Positions 17,637-26,471 of a stretch of DNA of 64,000 nt are shown in pieces (within the stretch, counting starts at the first letter, position 1; each line of letters opens with the position of its first letter). The notes beneath the pieces are model-generated. The model was not told where the DNA came from and did not search any database. It saw only the letters and a program-made list of their open reading frames with translations. Source of the DNA: Acidobacteriota bacterium (lineage in GTDB: Bacteria; Acidobacteriota; Terriglobia; Acidiferrales; UBA7541); assembly GCA_021324935.1 (NCBI GenBank), contig JAJPIE010000064.1, forward strand, positions 1 to 64,000. Direction: 5' to 3'. The position numbers were made by a program, and so were the translations under genes.

Positions 17637-18934
17637 TACAGCCAGCGGGCGAGGAGGGTGCCGGGCTGGACGATGGTGGCGTCGCGCTCCGGGCCGGTGG
17701 AGATCATCCCGATTTCCACTTGCAAATAATCGGAGACGAAATTCAGGTAATCGATCGCGGCTTTCGGCAGCTTGCCAGCTTCTTTCACGCCGTAGGTGGA
17801 CTGACACCAGCCGGGCAGGCTCTTATAAACCGGCGTGACGCGCTCGTACTCTTCCGCCGAAGCAGGCATCTCGTTCACCGGCGAGCCCTTGTAGGTATAC
17901 CCCACCCCGGCGCGGATTTCGCGTTGGGTGTCGAAGACGTCCAGCTTGGTGATCACCAGCGAATCGATGCCGTTGATCATTTTGGCGTAGCGCAATTCGG
18001 CGAGGTCGAGCCAGCCGCAGCGCCGCGGACGTCCGGTGACGGCGCCAAACTCCTTGCCGCGCTCGCGAACTTCCTGCGCTTCCAGATCGAGCATCTCCGT
18101 GGGAAACGGGCCGCCGCCGACGCGCGTGGTGTAGGCCTTGGAAACGCCGAGGACGTGGCGAATCTTCGTGGGAGGCACCCCCATGCCGGTGGTGGCGCCG
18201 CCGGAAGTGGCGCTGGACGAGGTGACGAAGGGGTACGTGCCATGGTCGATGTCCAGCATGGTGCCCTGCGCGCCTTCGAAGAGCACGGACTTGCCTTCGT
18301 CGAGCGCGCGGTTGGCCAATTCCGCCGTATCGCAAATGTACGCATTGATTTTTTCGCCAAGGCGCAGCGTTTCTTCCACTTCGTGGGTGAAATCGAGATC
18401 CGCGCCGTAGGCTCCGCGGGCGAGACGATTTTTTTCCGCCACCACACGGGCGGCCTTTTCGCGGAAAAGGTCCGGCGTCAGCAGGTCGGCCACGCGCAGG
18501 CCGCGGCGCGCCATTTTGTCTTCGTAGGCGGGGCCGATGCCGCGCGAGGTGGTGCCAATCTTATTTTCGCCGCGAGCCGATTCGGCGGCTTTATCGAGTT
18601 CGCGGTGATAGGGGAAGATCAGGTGCGCGCGGTTGCTGACGTGCAGGCGTCCGGCCACGCTGATGCCCGCTTTGGTGAGCATTTCGATTTCGTTGACCAG
18701 CGCCGTGGGATCGACGACTACACCCGGGCCGATGATCACATGCTGTTTGGGCCGCAGAATGCCACAGGGGATGAGCTGGAGGACGTAGCGGTCCTTGCCG
18801 ATGATGACCGTGTGCCCGGCGTTGTGGCCCCCGGCGACGCGGGCGATGTAATCGAACGAGCCCGCTAGATAGTCGACAACTTTGCCTTTGCCTTCATCGC
18901 CCCACTGCGCGCCCACCACCACGACCGATTTCAT
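17636..18934 (-). CDS. purA: adenylosuccinate synthase
   Basis: PurA joins IMP and aspartate with GTP hydrolysis, the first committed step to AMP. The track start is 13 codons too long; the ATG at 18934, preceded by a GAGAGG ribosome site, gives MKSVVVVGAQWGDEGKGK with the P-loop-like motif at the very N-terminus as in all PurA. Further signatures are GGHNAGHT (catalytic His), GIGPAYEDK, FEGAQGTMLDIDHGTYPFVTSS and TGRPRRCGWLDL. Length of 432 aa is standard. It stands alone, followed by a REP element. Confidence 0.97.
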   Translation of the reverse strand: MKSVVVVGAQWGDEGKGKVVDYLAGSFDYIARVAGGHNAGHTVIIGKDRYVLQLIPCGILRPKQHVIIGPGVVVDPTALVNEIEMLTKAGISVAGRLHVSNRAHLIFPYHRELDKAAESARGENKIGTTSRGIGPAYEDKMARRGLRVADLLTPDLFREKAARVVAEKNRLARGAYGADLDFTHEVEETLRLGEKINAYICDTAELANRALDEGKSVLFEGAQGTMLDIDHGTYPFVTSSSATSGGATTGMGVPPTKIRHVLGVSKAYTTRVGGGPFPTEMLDLEAQEVRERGKEFGAVTGRPRRCGWLDLAELRYAKMINGIDSLVITKLDVFDTQREIRAGVGYTYKGSPVNEMPASAEEYERVTPVYKSLPGWCQSTYGVKEAGKLPKAAIDYLNFVSDYLQVEIGMISTGPERDATIVQPGTLLARWL

Positions 18935-19167
18935 GCAGAGCCTCTCTTCCGCAACGCTTCGGTGCCGCGGCACACCCGGTCCATGACTGCCGGAACGACA
19001 CGCAAATCACAGTGCAAAATCCGCGAGACACGCCAATTTCAAATCGTACGATGGGCACCGCGCGAACGCAAGCAAGTACCCAAGAGCGGGCTCTGCCAAG
19101 CGGACGAGGGAACCTTGAATGAGAAACGGTGTCTAAAAGGGTGTCGGGCGGCCGCTGGAGGTGAGGT

Positions 19168-19662
19168 GTGAGAAAGCCCCCTCTCTGTCTTTGCTGCTTT
19201 GCATGCGCTACATTCATTGCTCTGATATGTGCTGGGTACCTCCTAGAATCCCACCTTGATTTGTCGTCTTACGTGATAACTCCCAGACTTTATTCTCCTC
19301 GGGCCGTCGATTTCTCATGCGTAAATTCGTCAGCGCTTGTGAACGATATGACGCGACGGGTAGTATTACATGGCCCAGACTGGACACTGAAGCTAGCTGT
19401 CGAGCCAACCTGCTTGCCTGAAAGAGATTTAGTCTTTTCATCTGAATTTCCCCGGTTACTGCTGAGCAAGTCTGTAGAAAGGCGGACCCACCTGTGGGTA
19501 AATCACAAAGACAGTGCGATTTTCGTGCGTATCGTGGAAAGTTCGGGTGCAGAAGAACAAGACATGATTGCCGTCGGTTTAGTAACCGACCATAGGTGTG
19601 CGAAGCGGAGCAGCAAGAATTGCAATATCAAAGGGGGACTGGTCGCTTTCCCGATTGATTAG
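19168..19662 (+). CDS. small secreted or anchored protein of unknown function
   Basis: The GTG start at 19168 follows a strong ribosome site (GGAGGTGAG), which is the main reason to accept it. The first 25 residues are a Cys-rich hydrophobic segment (LCCFACATFIALICAGYLL) that could be a signal peptide or anchor. The remaining 140 residues are polar with several Cys and no motif I recognise. The stretch 19.2-19.7 kb is visibly AT-richer than its neighbours, so it may be recently acquired. It could also be a spurious ORF; no neighbour gives a functional clue. Confidence 0.45.
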   Translation: MRKPPLCLCCFACATFIALICAGYLLESHLDLSSYVITPRLYSPRAVDFSCVNSSALVNDMTRRVVLHGPDWTLKLAVEPTCLPERDLVFSSEFPRLLLSKSVERRTHLWVNHKDSAIFVRIVESSGAEEQDMIAVGLVTDHRCAKRSSKNCNIKGGLVAFPID

Positions 19663-19809
19663 CGCAAATAGTTTCAGCCGCAGCTCGCAGGCTGAATACC
19701 GAGGTTGGCACTTGCGCAGCGGAGGACGCCGGGGTTCTTGATTCCGGGGGCAGCGTCGGATAGCGTCGAAAGAGCGGGAGGCCTCTCCTTCCCGCCGGTA
19801 ATGCAAGGT

Positions 19810-19895
19810 TGTCATTTCGAGCGAAGCGAGAGATCCGTGTTGCTTCAAGCCACGATGAGCGGATTCCTCGGACAGACACGACCCTCGGAATGACA
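19810..19895. repeat. short interspersed inverted repeat (TGTCATTYCGAG type)
   Basis: The 86-base element starts TGTCATTTCGAG and ends CTCGGAATGACA, an 11-of-12 terminal inverted repeat. Inside is GCGAAGCGAGAGATC. Elements with these ends are widespread non-coding, MITE-like repeats in many bacterial genomes. It lies just upstream of the SAM hydrolase gene. Confidence 0.65.
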
Positions 19896-19920
19896 CCGAT
19901 TACGACTCAGGGGAAGCGAC

Positions 19921-20715
19921 TTGGCGAATCCGATCATTACCTTGACCACCGATTACGGCACCAACGACCACCTGGTGGGCGTGCTCAAGGGCGTCATTCT
20001 GAAGATCAATCCCGAAGTGCAGATCGTGGACATCACGCACGGCGTGACGCCGTTTGACCTGCTCGACGGAGCGCTGGCCATCGCCAACGCGTACCCTTAT
20101 TTTCCGCCGCGCACGATTCACGTGATCGTGGTGGACCCGGGCGTGGGCACGGAGCGCAGGCCCATTCTCGTGAGCGGGCAAAACCAGTATTTCATCGCGC
20201 CGGACAACGGAGTGCTCTCCGCGGTCTACGAGAAGGAACAGAATTTCATCGTCCGGCACCTGACCGCGGAGCATTACTTCCTGCATCCGGTGAGCAAGAC
20301 GTTTCATGGGCGCGACGTGTTCGCCGCCGTGGCCGGCTGGCTTTCCAAAAACTGGCAGCCCGGCAGCATGGGCGAAGAGATTACCGACTTCAAGCGGTTC
20401 GGGCTGCCGCGGCCCAAGGAAGCCGACGGCATGCTGAAGGGCGTGGTGCTGAAGGTGGATTCCTTCGGCAACCTGATCACGAATTTCCGCGCCGAGGATT
20501 TGCCCGCGGGCATCCTGGAAAAAGGCGAGATCAAATTGCAGGTGGGCAACCACGCCATCGGAAAATTGCTGCCGACGTTTGCCGGGGGAAACGCGGGCGA
20601 AGCGTTTGCGTTCGTGGGGTCGAGCGGACTGCTGGAGATTGGCGTGAACAAGGGCAGCGCCGCAAAGACTCTGGGCCTGGGCCGCGGCACCCCGGTGCTG
20701 CTGAACAAGGGGTAG
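19921..20715 (+). CDS. SAM hydroxide adenosyltransferase / SAM hydrolase (DUF62 family)
   Basis: Members of this family (PF01887, related to fluorinase and chlorinase) mostly split S-adenosylmethionine to adenosine and methionine using water. The 264-residue protein has ITLTTDYGTNDHLVGV, VVDPGVGTERRP, APDNGVLS, FHGRDVF and DSFGNLITN, all positions that build the trimeric SAM site. The start is TTG at 19921 after an AGGGGAAG ribosome site; no ATG near it fits. No halogenase loop insertion was seen, so plain hydrolase activity is more likely. It converges on the AmpG-like gene with a palindromic element between. Confidence 0.9.
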   Translation: MANPIITLTTDYGTNDHLVGVLKGVILKINPEVQIVDITHGVTPFDLLDGALAIANAYPYFPPRTIHVIVVDPGVGTERRPILVSGQNQYFIAPDNGVLSAVYEKEQNFIVRHLTAEHYFLHPVSKTFHGRDVFAAVAGWLSKNWQPGSMGEEITDFKRFGLPRPKEADGMLKGVVLKVDSFGNLITNFRAEDLPAGILEKGEIKLQVGNHAIGKLLPTFAGGNAGEAFAFVGSSGLLEIGVNKGSAAKTLGLGRGTPVLLNKG

Positions 20716-20753
20716 CCCCGGGAACACCGATCTCCCGATCGGCGAGGGAAGTT

Positions 20754-20809
20754 GGTAGCGCCGCCATCTTGGCGGCAAGCACGCTTGCCTGCTGGAAGCA
20801 GGCGCTACC
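20754..20809. repeat. compound palindromic element between convergent genes
   Basis: An outer 9-base inverted repeat GGTAGCGCC/GGCGCTACC encloses three further small hairpins (GCCGCC-ATCTT-GGCGGC, GCAAG-CAC-GCTTGC, GCCTGC-TGGAA-GCAGGC), giving a cloverleaf-like fold. It ends exactly at the stop of the AmpG-like gene and may serve as a bidirectional 3' structure. Confidence 0.6.
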
Positions 20810-22131
20810 TAGGCTGGCGCCGGAACTGGTTGCTTTCGCCTGTGCCAATAACCCAATGCGCCGAAGAGAAGGACGGCGGGCAGGCCGGTGAGGCCGCAAA
20901 CGATAAAGAAAATGCCGTAGGCGTGAATGAGGCCGTGGGTGTGGCTCAGGCTTTCGACCGCGGCACCAGAAAATCCCTTCAAGATCTTTCCCAGCCAGGC
21001 ATACGTGGAACTCAAGAGCGCATACTGCGTGGCGGTATAGCCCAGATTGGTGAGACTCGACATGTACGCAACCAGCGCCACGCCGGCAAAGCTGATGCTG
21101 AAGTTGTCTCCCACCATGACCAGGGCGAAGAGAGGAATGCTCAAGCCCGCGAAGGCGAGCGCGGCATACGCGGCAATCGCGGCCGCCTGCACGATGCCCC
21201 CGATGATGAGCGCGCGCATATAGCCGAGCTTCAGCGAGCAGAATCCGCCCGCGGCGATGCCCGCGAAGGTAGCGATGAGCCCGATGGATCCACGCACCGC
21301 TCCGACGGTTTGCTTGGAAAGGCCAAGGTCATGGTAGTAAGGATTCGCCATCGGGCCCATGATGAAGTCCGGCAAGCGGTAAAGGCTGATGGCGGCCAGC
21401 ATCACCAGCGCGAGCCAGCCATGCGCGCGGAAGAACGCGAGGAACGGTCCCACAACGGCGTCGAGGAAACCGCGTGTCGTCCAGAGCGGCGACTCTTTTT
21501 TATCCATCACCACATCCGCGCTCTTCGGTTCCATCGCAAACAAGGTCGCGATGATTCCAACGGCCATTGCCGCGCCGTAGATGCCGTAGGACATGCGCCA
21601 GCCCACGGCCGCCGCTATGAGGAGAATGAGAGAATCCGTAGTCAGCAGCGCCAGGCGATAGCTGAACTGATAGGCGGAGGCGAGGAGGCCTTGTTCTTCC
21701 CCGTCGTCGGCCGATTCAATCCGCCAGGCGTCGACCACGATGTCTTGCGTTGAGGAGGCAAAGGCGACGACGAGCGCAAACGCGCCCAGCCGGCCGAGCC
21801 CGGCTTTCGTGCCGGCGCCGCCCATAGCAGCCAGCGCGAGCCCGACGACGATCTGCGAGAATAGCATCCATCCCCGCCGGTGTCCAAGGCGCTTGAACAA
21901 CGGCAGGTCCATGCGGTCGATCAAGGGTGCCCACAGGAACTTCAGCGAATACGCAATGCCCACCCAGGAGAGAAATCCGATGGCCGTCAGGGAGGTGTGC
22001 TCGTCGCGGAGCCAGTAGCCGAACGTGTTGCCAACCAGAAAAAAGGGCAGGCCGGAAGAAAAGCCGAGCAGCAACATAGTCAGCGTTTTGGGCCGCAGAT
22101 AGTCGGCAATGCGGTGCTTGCGCGGGGTCAC
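20809..22131 (-). CDS. MFS transporter, AmpG muropeptide permease-like
   Basis: A 440-residue inner-membrane protein with 12 or more hydrophobic helices. The AmpG signatures are clear: LLLGFSSGLPFFLVGNTFGYWL at the N-terminus, KFLWAPLIDRMDLPLFKRLGHRRGWM, and ASSTQDIVVDAWRIE. AmpG imports anhydromuropeptides for peptidoglycan recycling and beta-lactamase induction. The family also includes siderophore/acetyl-CoA type MFS members, so substrate is inferred. It is about 100 aa shorter than E. coli AmpG, lacking the two extra C-terminal helices. It stands alone, convergent with the SAM hydrolase gene. Confidence 0.85.
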   Translation of the reverse strand: MTPRKHRIADYLRPKTLTMLLLGFSSGLPFFLVGNTFGYWLRDEHTSLTAIGFLSWVGIAYSLKFLWAPLIDRMDLPLFKRLGHRRGWMLFSQIVVGLALAAMGGAGTKAGLGRLGAFALVVAFASSTQDIVVDAWRIESADDGEEQGLLASAYQFSYRLALLTTDSLILLIAAAVGWRMSYGIYGAAMAVGIIATLFAMEPKSADVVMDKKESPLWTTRGFLDAVVGPFLAFFRAHGWLALVMLAAISLYRLPDFIMGPMANPYYHDLGLSKQTVGAVRGSIGLIATFAGIAAGGFCSLKLGYMRALIIGGIVQAAAIAAYAALAFAGLSIPLFALVMVGDNFSISFAGVALVAYMSSLTNLGYTATQYALLSSTYAWLGKILKGFSGAAVESLSHTHGLIHAYGIFFIVCGLTGLPAVLLFGALGYWHRRKQPVPAPA

Positions 22132-22294
22132 GCGTTCATTGTCCTAGGGGAGCCTTCCGGAACTCAACGCTCGCACGTTGGAATCTTGTCCATCCTGACA
22201 CTCTTCCGGGTGCCGGCAACCATTCCAGTCGCCGCGCAAGGCGCTACGAGCGTAAAGCCCATGGGAAGAAGCCGGGGGCAATCCGATGGGAAAC

Positions 22295-23704
22295 TCAGCG
22301 CTCTTTTTCCGGAAGATTCGCTTTGACGGCAACCACGGGCGCCCCCGCCGCGGCCGCTCCACTCTTTTTTCCTTCGGCATCGGGGAGCCGCTGGATCTTC
22401 ACGCGCGCCACGCGCCGGCCATCCATTTCGACGACGGAGAAACGGTAGCTGCCAAACTCGAAGCTCTCGCCGCCGCGCGGGATGAAACCGAGCTGCGCCA
22501 TGACGAAGCCGCCCACGGTGGCGTAGGCGGGATCTTCGGGAAGGGTGATGTTGTATTGCGTGTCCAGGTCGCGCACGTTAAGGCTGGCGTCGAAAATCAC
22601 CGCGCCGTCGGCCAGCGTCAGCGGTTTTTCCACCACGTCGAACTCGTCATGAATCTCGCCGACGAGCTGTTCGAGCAAATCTTCCTTGGTCACCAGGCCG
22701 AGGATGCTGCCGAATTCATCCACGACCATGGCCATGCCCACGTGGCGCACGCGGAGTTCCATCAGCAGTTCGCTGGCCGGTTTTGTTTCCGGGACGATTA
22801 CGACTTCGCGCAGCACGCGGCGCAAATCGAACGCAGGGCCGGGCGGAAGCTTTTCCTCCAGGCGCCGCTCGCGATCCAGCAGCACCCACATCATGTCCTT
22901 GATATGCACGAAGCCCAGGACGTGATCGACGGTGCCGCGATACACGGGAATACGCGAGCGCTGCGTGGTGGCGAAGAGCTTCATCACTTCCTCGAGCGAG
23001 GCTTCGACGGGCAGCGTGTGCATGTCCGGGCGGGAAACCATGATTTCGCGCACCTGCAACTGGCTGAGCTCGATGGCGCTGAGGATGAACTGCTCTTCCC
23101 CGGGAGCGAGCAAACCTCGTTCGCGCGCCTGCTGGATCTGGATCTGTAATTCCTCGGTGGAGTGAGCCACGCCGTGCGTCGCGGGATGCACCACGCCCAG
23201 GGCACTCACAATGGCACCCGAGACGCCGTCGAGAAGATCGATGGCCCAGCGAAAAGAGTTGAGGAACCACGCGAACGGGCGGGCGATTAACAACGCGATG
23301 CGCTCCGCCCGGGCCAGGCTGACGCTTTTGGGAACCAGTTCGCCGAAGACGACGTGAATGGCGCTTAGGAAGGCAAACGCGATGGCAACCGCGACGGCGT
23401 GGGCCAGAATCAGGGAACGAACGCTGCCGGAGGCGGGGAGAATGTCGCGGACGAAATTCGCCAGCATGGATTCGCCAAGAGCGCCGATGGCCAGGCTGCA
23501 CAGGGTGATGCCAAGTTGCACGCCGGAGACGACACGATGCAGGTCACCCAGAAGATGCTCGACGATGCGGGCCTGGGGGTTCCCCTTGGCCACCAATTGC
23601 CGCACCCGCGACATGCGCACGGCCACCAGCGAAAACTCCACGGCGGCGAAGAAGCCGTTCAGGGCGACCAGCACGAACACGCCAATGAAGCGGATCAGCA
23701 GCAT
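22295..23704 (-). CDS. CNNM/HlyC-CorC family membrane protein with CBS pair
   Basis: The domain order is DUF21/CNNM transmembrane region (about residues 1-195), a CBS pair (about 210-330, with RSRIPVYRGTVDHVLGFVHIKDM) and a C-terminal CorC/HlyC domain (about 370-455). This family is linked to Mg2+/Co2+ efflux and was historically called hemolysin. The track start is 41 codons upstream; the ATG at 23704 (MLLIRFIGVF) begins directly on the first membrane helix and has a GGAGGG site 12 bases upstream, so it is preferred; an ATG at 23731 is the alternative. Length is then about 469 aa. No neighbours suggest a more specific role. Confidence 0.88.
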   Translation of the reverse strand: MLLIRFIGVFVLVALNGFFAAVEFSLVAVRMSRVRQLVAKGNPQARIVEHLLGDLHRVVSGVQLGITLCSLAIGALGESMLANFVRDILPASGSVRSLILAHAVAVAIAFAFLSAIHVVFGELVPKSVSLARAERIALLIARPFAWFLNSFRWAIDLLDGVSGAIVSALGVVHPATHGVAHSTEELQIQIQQARERGLLAPGEEQFILSAIELSQLQVREIMVSRPDMHTLPVEASLEEVMKLFATTQRSRIPVYRGTVDHVLGFVHIKDMMWVLLDRERRLEEKLPPGPAFDLRRVLREVVIVPETKPASELLMELRVRHVGMAMVVDEFGSILGLVTKEDLLEQLVGEIHDEFDVVEKPLTLADGAVIFDASLNVRDLDTQYNITLPEDPAYATVGGFVMAQLGFIPRGGESFEFGSYRFSVVEMDGRRVARVKIQRLPDAEGKKSGAAAAGAPVVAVKANLPEKER

Positions 23705-23788
23705 GCGGGCAGAATGCCCTCCAATCGGCATTGTAGCAGCAGATTCACTGCGCCTGCGCCGAGCGGGAAGCAATGTGGCCGGTTGCAG

Positions 23789-23862
23789 GGACGGCCTTCT
23801 GAGGCCGTCCGCCCTTTTGGGGCCCAAAGAATTCCTAGAGCCGCCCGCCTGAGAAGGCGGGC
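23789..23862. repeat. two REP-like hairpins
   Basis: Two perfect 8-bp stems lie in the 280-base divergent gap: GGACGGCC-TTCTGA-GGCCGTCC at 23789-23810 and GCCCGCCT-GAGA-AGGCGGGC at 23843-23862. They resemble the other GC-rich palindromes of the window in size and GC content but not in exact sequence. Confidence 0.55.
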
Positions 23863-23987
23863 CCGATAGGTGCCTGGTTGCGCGGGGTGGCTTGGTCCAC
23901 TACACTGAAACTTCTGCGTCGGAAGAAGGCGGCGTAAAGCCCCCTATATGGGCGGGATGGGGCCGACCCAGACTTAGAGCTCACGAG

Positions 23988-26447
23988 GTGAAACTCGCTT
24001 TGCGCACTCTCCTGCGTGTCCTCCTAACCCTGTTTGCAATCCTCATCATCCTGTTTGGCCTCACCGTATGGTGGCTGGTGTATCGGCCGCTGCCACAACT
24101 TGACGGGAAGGCCAAGCTGCCGGGACTGCAAGGCGAGGTGACAGTCGAGCGCGACAACTGGGGCGTGCCGCACATTCGCGCATCCTCGCTGGAAGACGCG
24201 GTAGAGGCACAAGGCTACGTTGTGGCGCAGGACCGCCTGTTCCAAATGGATATTCTGCGGCGGGCTTCACGCGGACAGCTTTCTGAGATTCTCGGCAAGG
24301 CCACGCTGAAGATCGACAAAGACTTCCGCAATCTGAATTTCGGCCGTGCCGCGGAGCGCGACCTGCAACAAATGAACCCGGAAGCGCGCAGGCTGCTGGA
24401 AGCCTACGCGCGCGGTGTGAATCGCTTCATCGAACAGCACCAAGAGGCCCTGCCCATGGAATTCAAGCTGCTGAAATACAAGCCGCAGCCGTGGCAGGCG
24501 AGCGACACGATTGTCCTGACGGGTTACATGTACCGCACCTTGACCGACACCCGGGAGCGTGAAATTCAGCGCGCCATCGTTACAGAAAAGGCCGGCCCGG
24601 AGCTCGCGAAGGATCTCTACAACGAAGAGTCCTCGATGGATCATTTCGTCGTGGGCGATCCAAACGTGAAGGAAAAATCGAACGCGGATACCGACGATGG
24701 AGACGACGAAGACCAGATGGATCCCGAGGACGTGCTGAAAGCGGTCCTGGAGAAGCCGGACTTGCCGCAAGCACTCGCCGCGCCGGATTTGACCACTTAT
24801 TTCGCGGCACAGATAAAGAAGTGGCTGAGCGCCAGCGAGCACGACATTCGCGGCACGCTTGGCAGCAACGATTGGGTGGTCAGCGGCGCGCACACGGCCA
24901 CGGGAAAACCGCTGCTGGCCAACGACACGCACCTGGAGCTGACGATTCCGGGCATCTGGTATGAGCTGCACATCACGGCTCCCGGCTGGAACGTGAAAGG
25001 CATCACGTTTCCCGGGGCGCCACTGGTAGTGATCGGACACAACGATCGCATCGCCTGGGGCTTCACGAATAATGGCGCGGACGTGCTGGACCTCTACATC
25101 GAGACGTTCAATCCCGCAAATCCCGACGAATATCGCGTCAACGGCAATTGGCAGAAGGCGGACGTTTACAACGAAGTGATTCGTGTAAAAGGAGCGCCCG
25201 CCGAACACCTGCGCCTGGTGGTCACGCGACACGGCCCGGTGCTGTGGAACGCGGCGGATAAATCGTATGCGGTGAAATGGACCGCGCTGGAGCCCGGGGG
25301 ACTGGCTAACAGTTATTCGTGGCTGGGGCGCGCGCACAACTGGAAACAGTTTCGCGAACTGATGAAAGCGGTGTGGGGGCCGGCACAGAATGCGGTCTAC
25401 GCGGATGTAGACGGAAACATTGGATACATCATGGCGGCGCGCGTGCCCATTCGCAAGAAAGGCCACGGCGAAGTGCCCGTGCCGGGAGATACGGACGACT
25501 ACGAATGGACCGGCTTTATTCCGTTCGACCAGCTGCCGCAAAGCTTCAATCCGGAGAGCGGATTTATCGTGACGGCAAACGCGCGCGTCGCCGGACCCGA
25601 TTACAAGCCGTATCTGACCGATCGATGGGAAGAGCCGTACCGCACGGCGCGCATTTACGATTTGCTGCACGACAAACACGATCTGCGCCCTGAAGACATG
25701 CTGAAGGTAGAGGCAGACACCTACAGCTTTCCGCACGTTTTCCTCGCCGAACAACTGGTGGCGGCGGCCAAGGTGGCGCCGCCGAAGGACGCGCGCGCGC
25801 AAATACTGGTTCAGCAGGCGAAGGACTGGAACGGGATCGCGGACAGCAGCTCTTCGGTGGTTACGTTTCTGGACGCCACGATGTATTCCGCGCTGGACCT
25901 GATTCTGGAGTCGCATCTAGGCAAAAACACGAAACTCTATTCCTGGCGGAAAATTAACTTTCTGCAGCGCATTTTGACGGAACGCCCCGCGCGATGGCTT
26001 CCCGCGGAATACAAGAATTACGACGAACTCCTGGCCGCGGCGGCGGATCGCGCCGTGAAACGACTGGAAGAAGCAAGCGAAAGCAAAAACCCGGACGATT
26101 GGGCCTGGAAAAATTTCAATTCCCTGGACATGCTTCATCCGATTGGCCGCGAGGGGATTTTGAAAAAGCTGCTGAGCAAATCGGGCGAGCCGCAATCGGG
26201 AACGCTTTTTAGCCCGCGCGCCGCTTCGCCGCATCACGGGCCCTCGGAGCGTTTTGTGGCCAACCTGGCCGATTGGGATCAGTCCATTTTGCTTTTGCCG
26301 GCGGGCGAATCCGGGCAACCGGGCAGCGAGCACTACGCGGACCAGTTTTCCTACTGGCTGAACGGCAAGGCCATCTACGCGCCATTCAGCGATGCCGCCG
26401 AAGCCAAAGTGACCAAGCACACGCTGACACTGCAGCCCGCGAATTAA
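23988..26447 (+). CDS. penicillin acylase family (Ntn hydrolase) protein
   Basis: These enzymes are exported, autoprocessed amidases that cleave acyl-amide bonds (penicillins, acyl-homoserine lactones or other amides). The GTG at 23988 is preferred to the track's TTG because it starts on a typical export anchor (residues 8-32). The alpha chain begins at VERDNWGVPHIRA. The autocatalytic nucleophile Ser is at about residue 293 in LGSNDWVVSG, followed by LLANDTHLEL. The Asn for the oxyanion hole is likely in FTNNGADVLDLY. A very acidic stretch (NADTDDGDDEDQ) lies in the spacer before the Ser. It is 24 bases upstream of mutM in a plus-strand run. Confidence 0.9.
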   Translation: MKLALRTLLRVLLTLFAILIILFGLTVWWLVYRPLPQLDGKAKLPGLQGEVTVERDNWGVPHIRASSLEDAVEAQGYVVAQDRLFQMDILRRASRGQLSEILGKATLKIDKDFRNLNFGRAAERDLQQMNPEARRLLEAYARGVNRFIEQHQEALPMEFKLLKYKPQPWQASDTIVLTGYMYRTLTDTREREIQRAIVTEKAGPELAKDLYNEESSMDHFVVGDPNVKEKSNADTDDGDDEDQMDPEDVLKAVLEKPDLPQALAAPDLTTYFAAQIKKWLSASEHDIRGTLGSNDWVVSGAHTATGKPLLANDTHLELTIPGIWYELHITAPGWNVKGITFPGAPLVVIGHNDRIAWGFTNNGADVLDLYIETFNPANPDEYRVNGNWQKADVYNEVIRVKGAPAEHLRLVVTRHGPVLWNAADKSYAVKWTALEPGGLANSYSWLGRAHNWKQFRELMKAVWGPAQNAVYADVDGNIGYIMAARVPIRKKGHGEVPVPGDTDDYEWTGFIPFDQLPQSFNPESGFIVTANARVAGPDYKPYLTDRWEEPYRTARIYDLLHDKHDLRPEDMLKVEADTYSFPHVFLAEQLVAAAKVAPPKDARAQILVQQAKDWNGIADSSSSVVTFLDATMYSALDLILESHLGKNTKLYSWRKINFLQRILTERPARWLPAEYKNYDELLAAAADRAVKRLEEASESKNPDDWAWKNFNSLDMLHPIGREGILKKLLSKSGEPQSGTLFSPRAASPHHGPSERFVANLADWDQSILLLPAGESGQPGSEHYADQFSYWLNGKAIYAPFSDAAEAKVTKHTLTLQPAN

Positions 26448-26471
26448 GAAAATTGAGCGCACTTCCCTGCC

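Noticed and set aside
17600-18868. 422-aa plus ORF
   Set aside because: Antisense to purA; composition is typical of a high-GC shadow frame.
24267-25916. 549-aa minus-strand ORF
   Set aside because: Antisense shadow of the penicillin acylase gene, Arg-rich with no recognisable motif.
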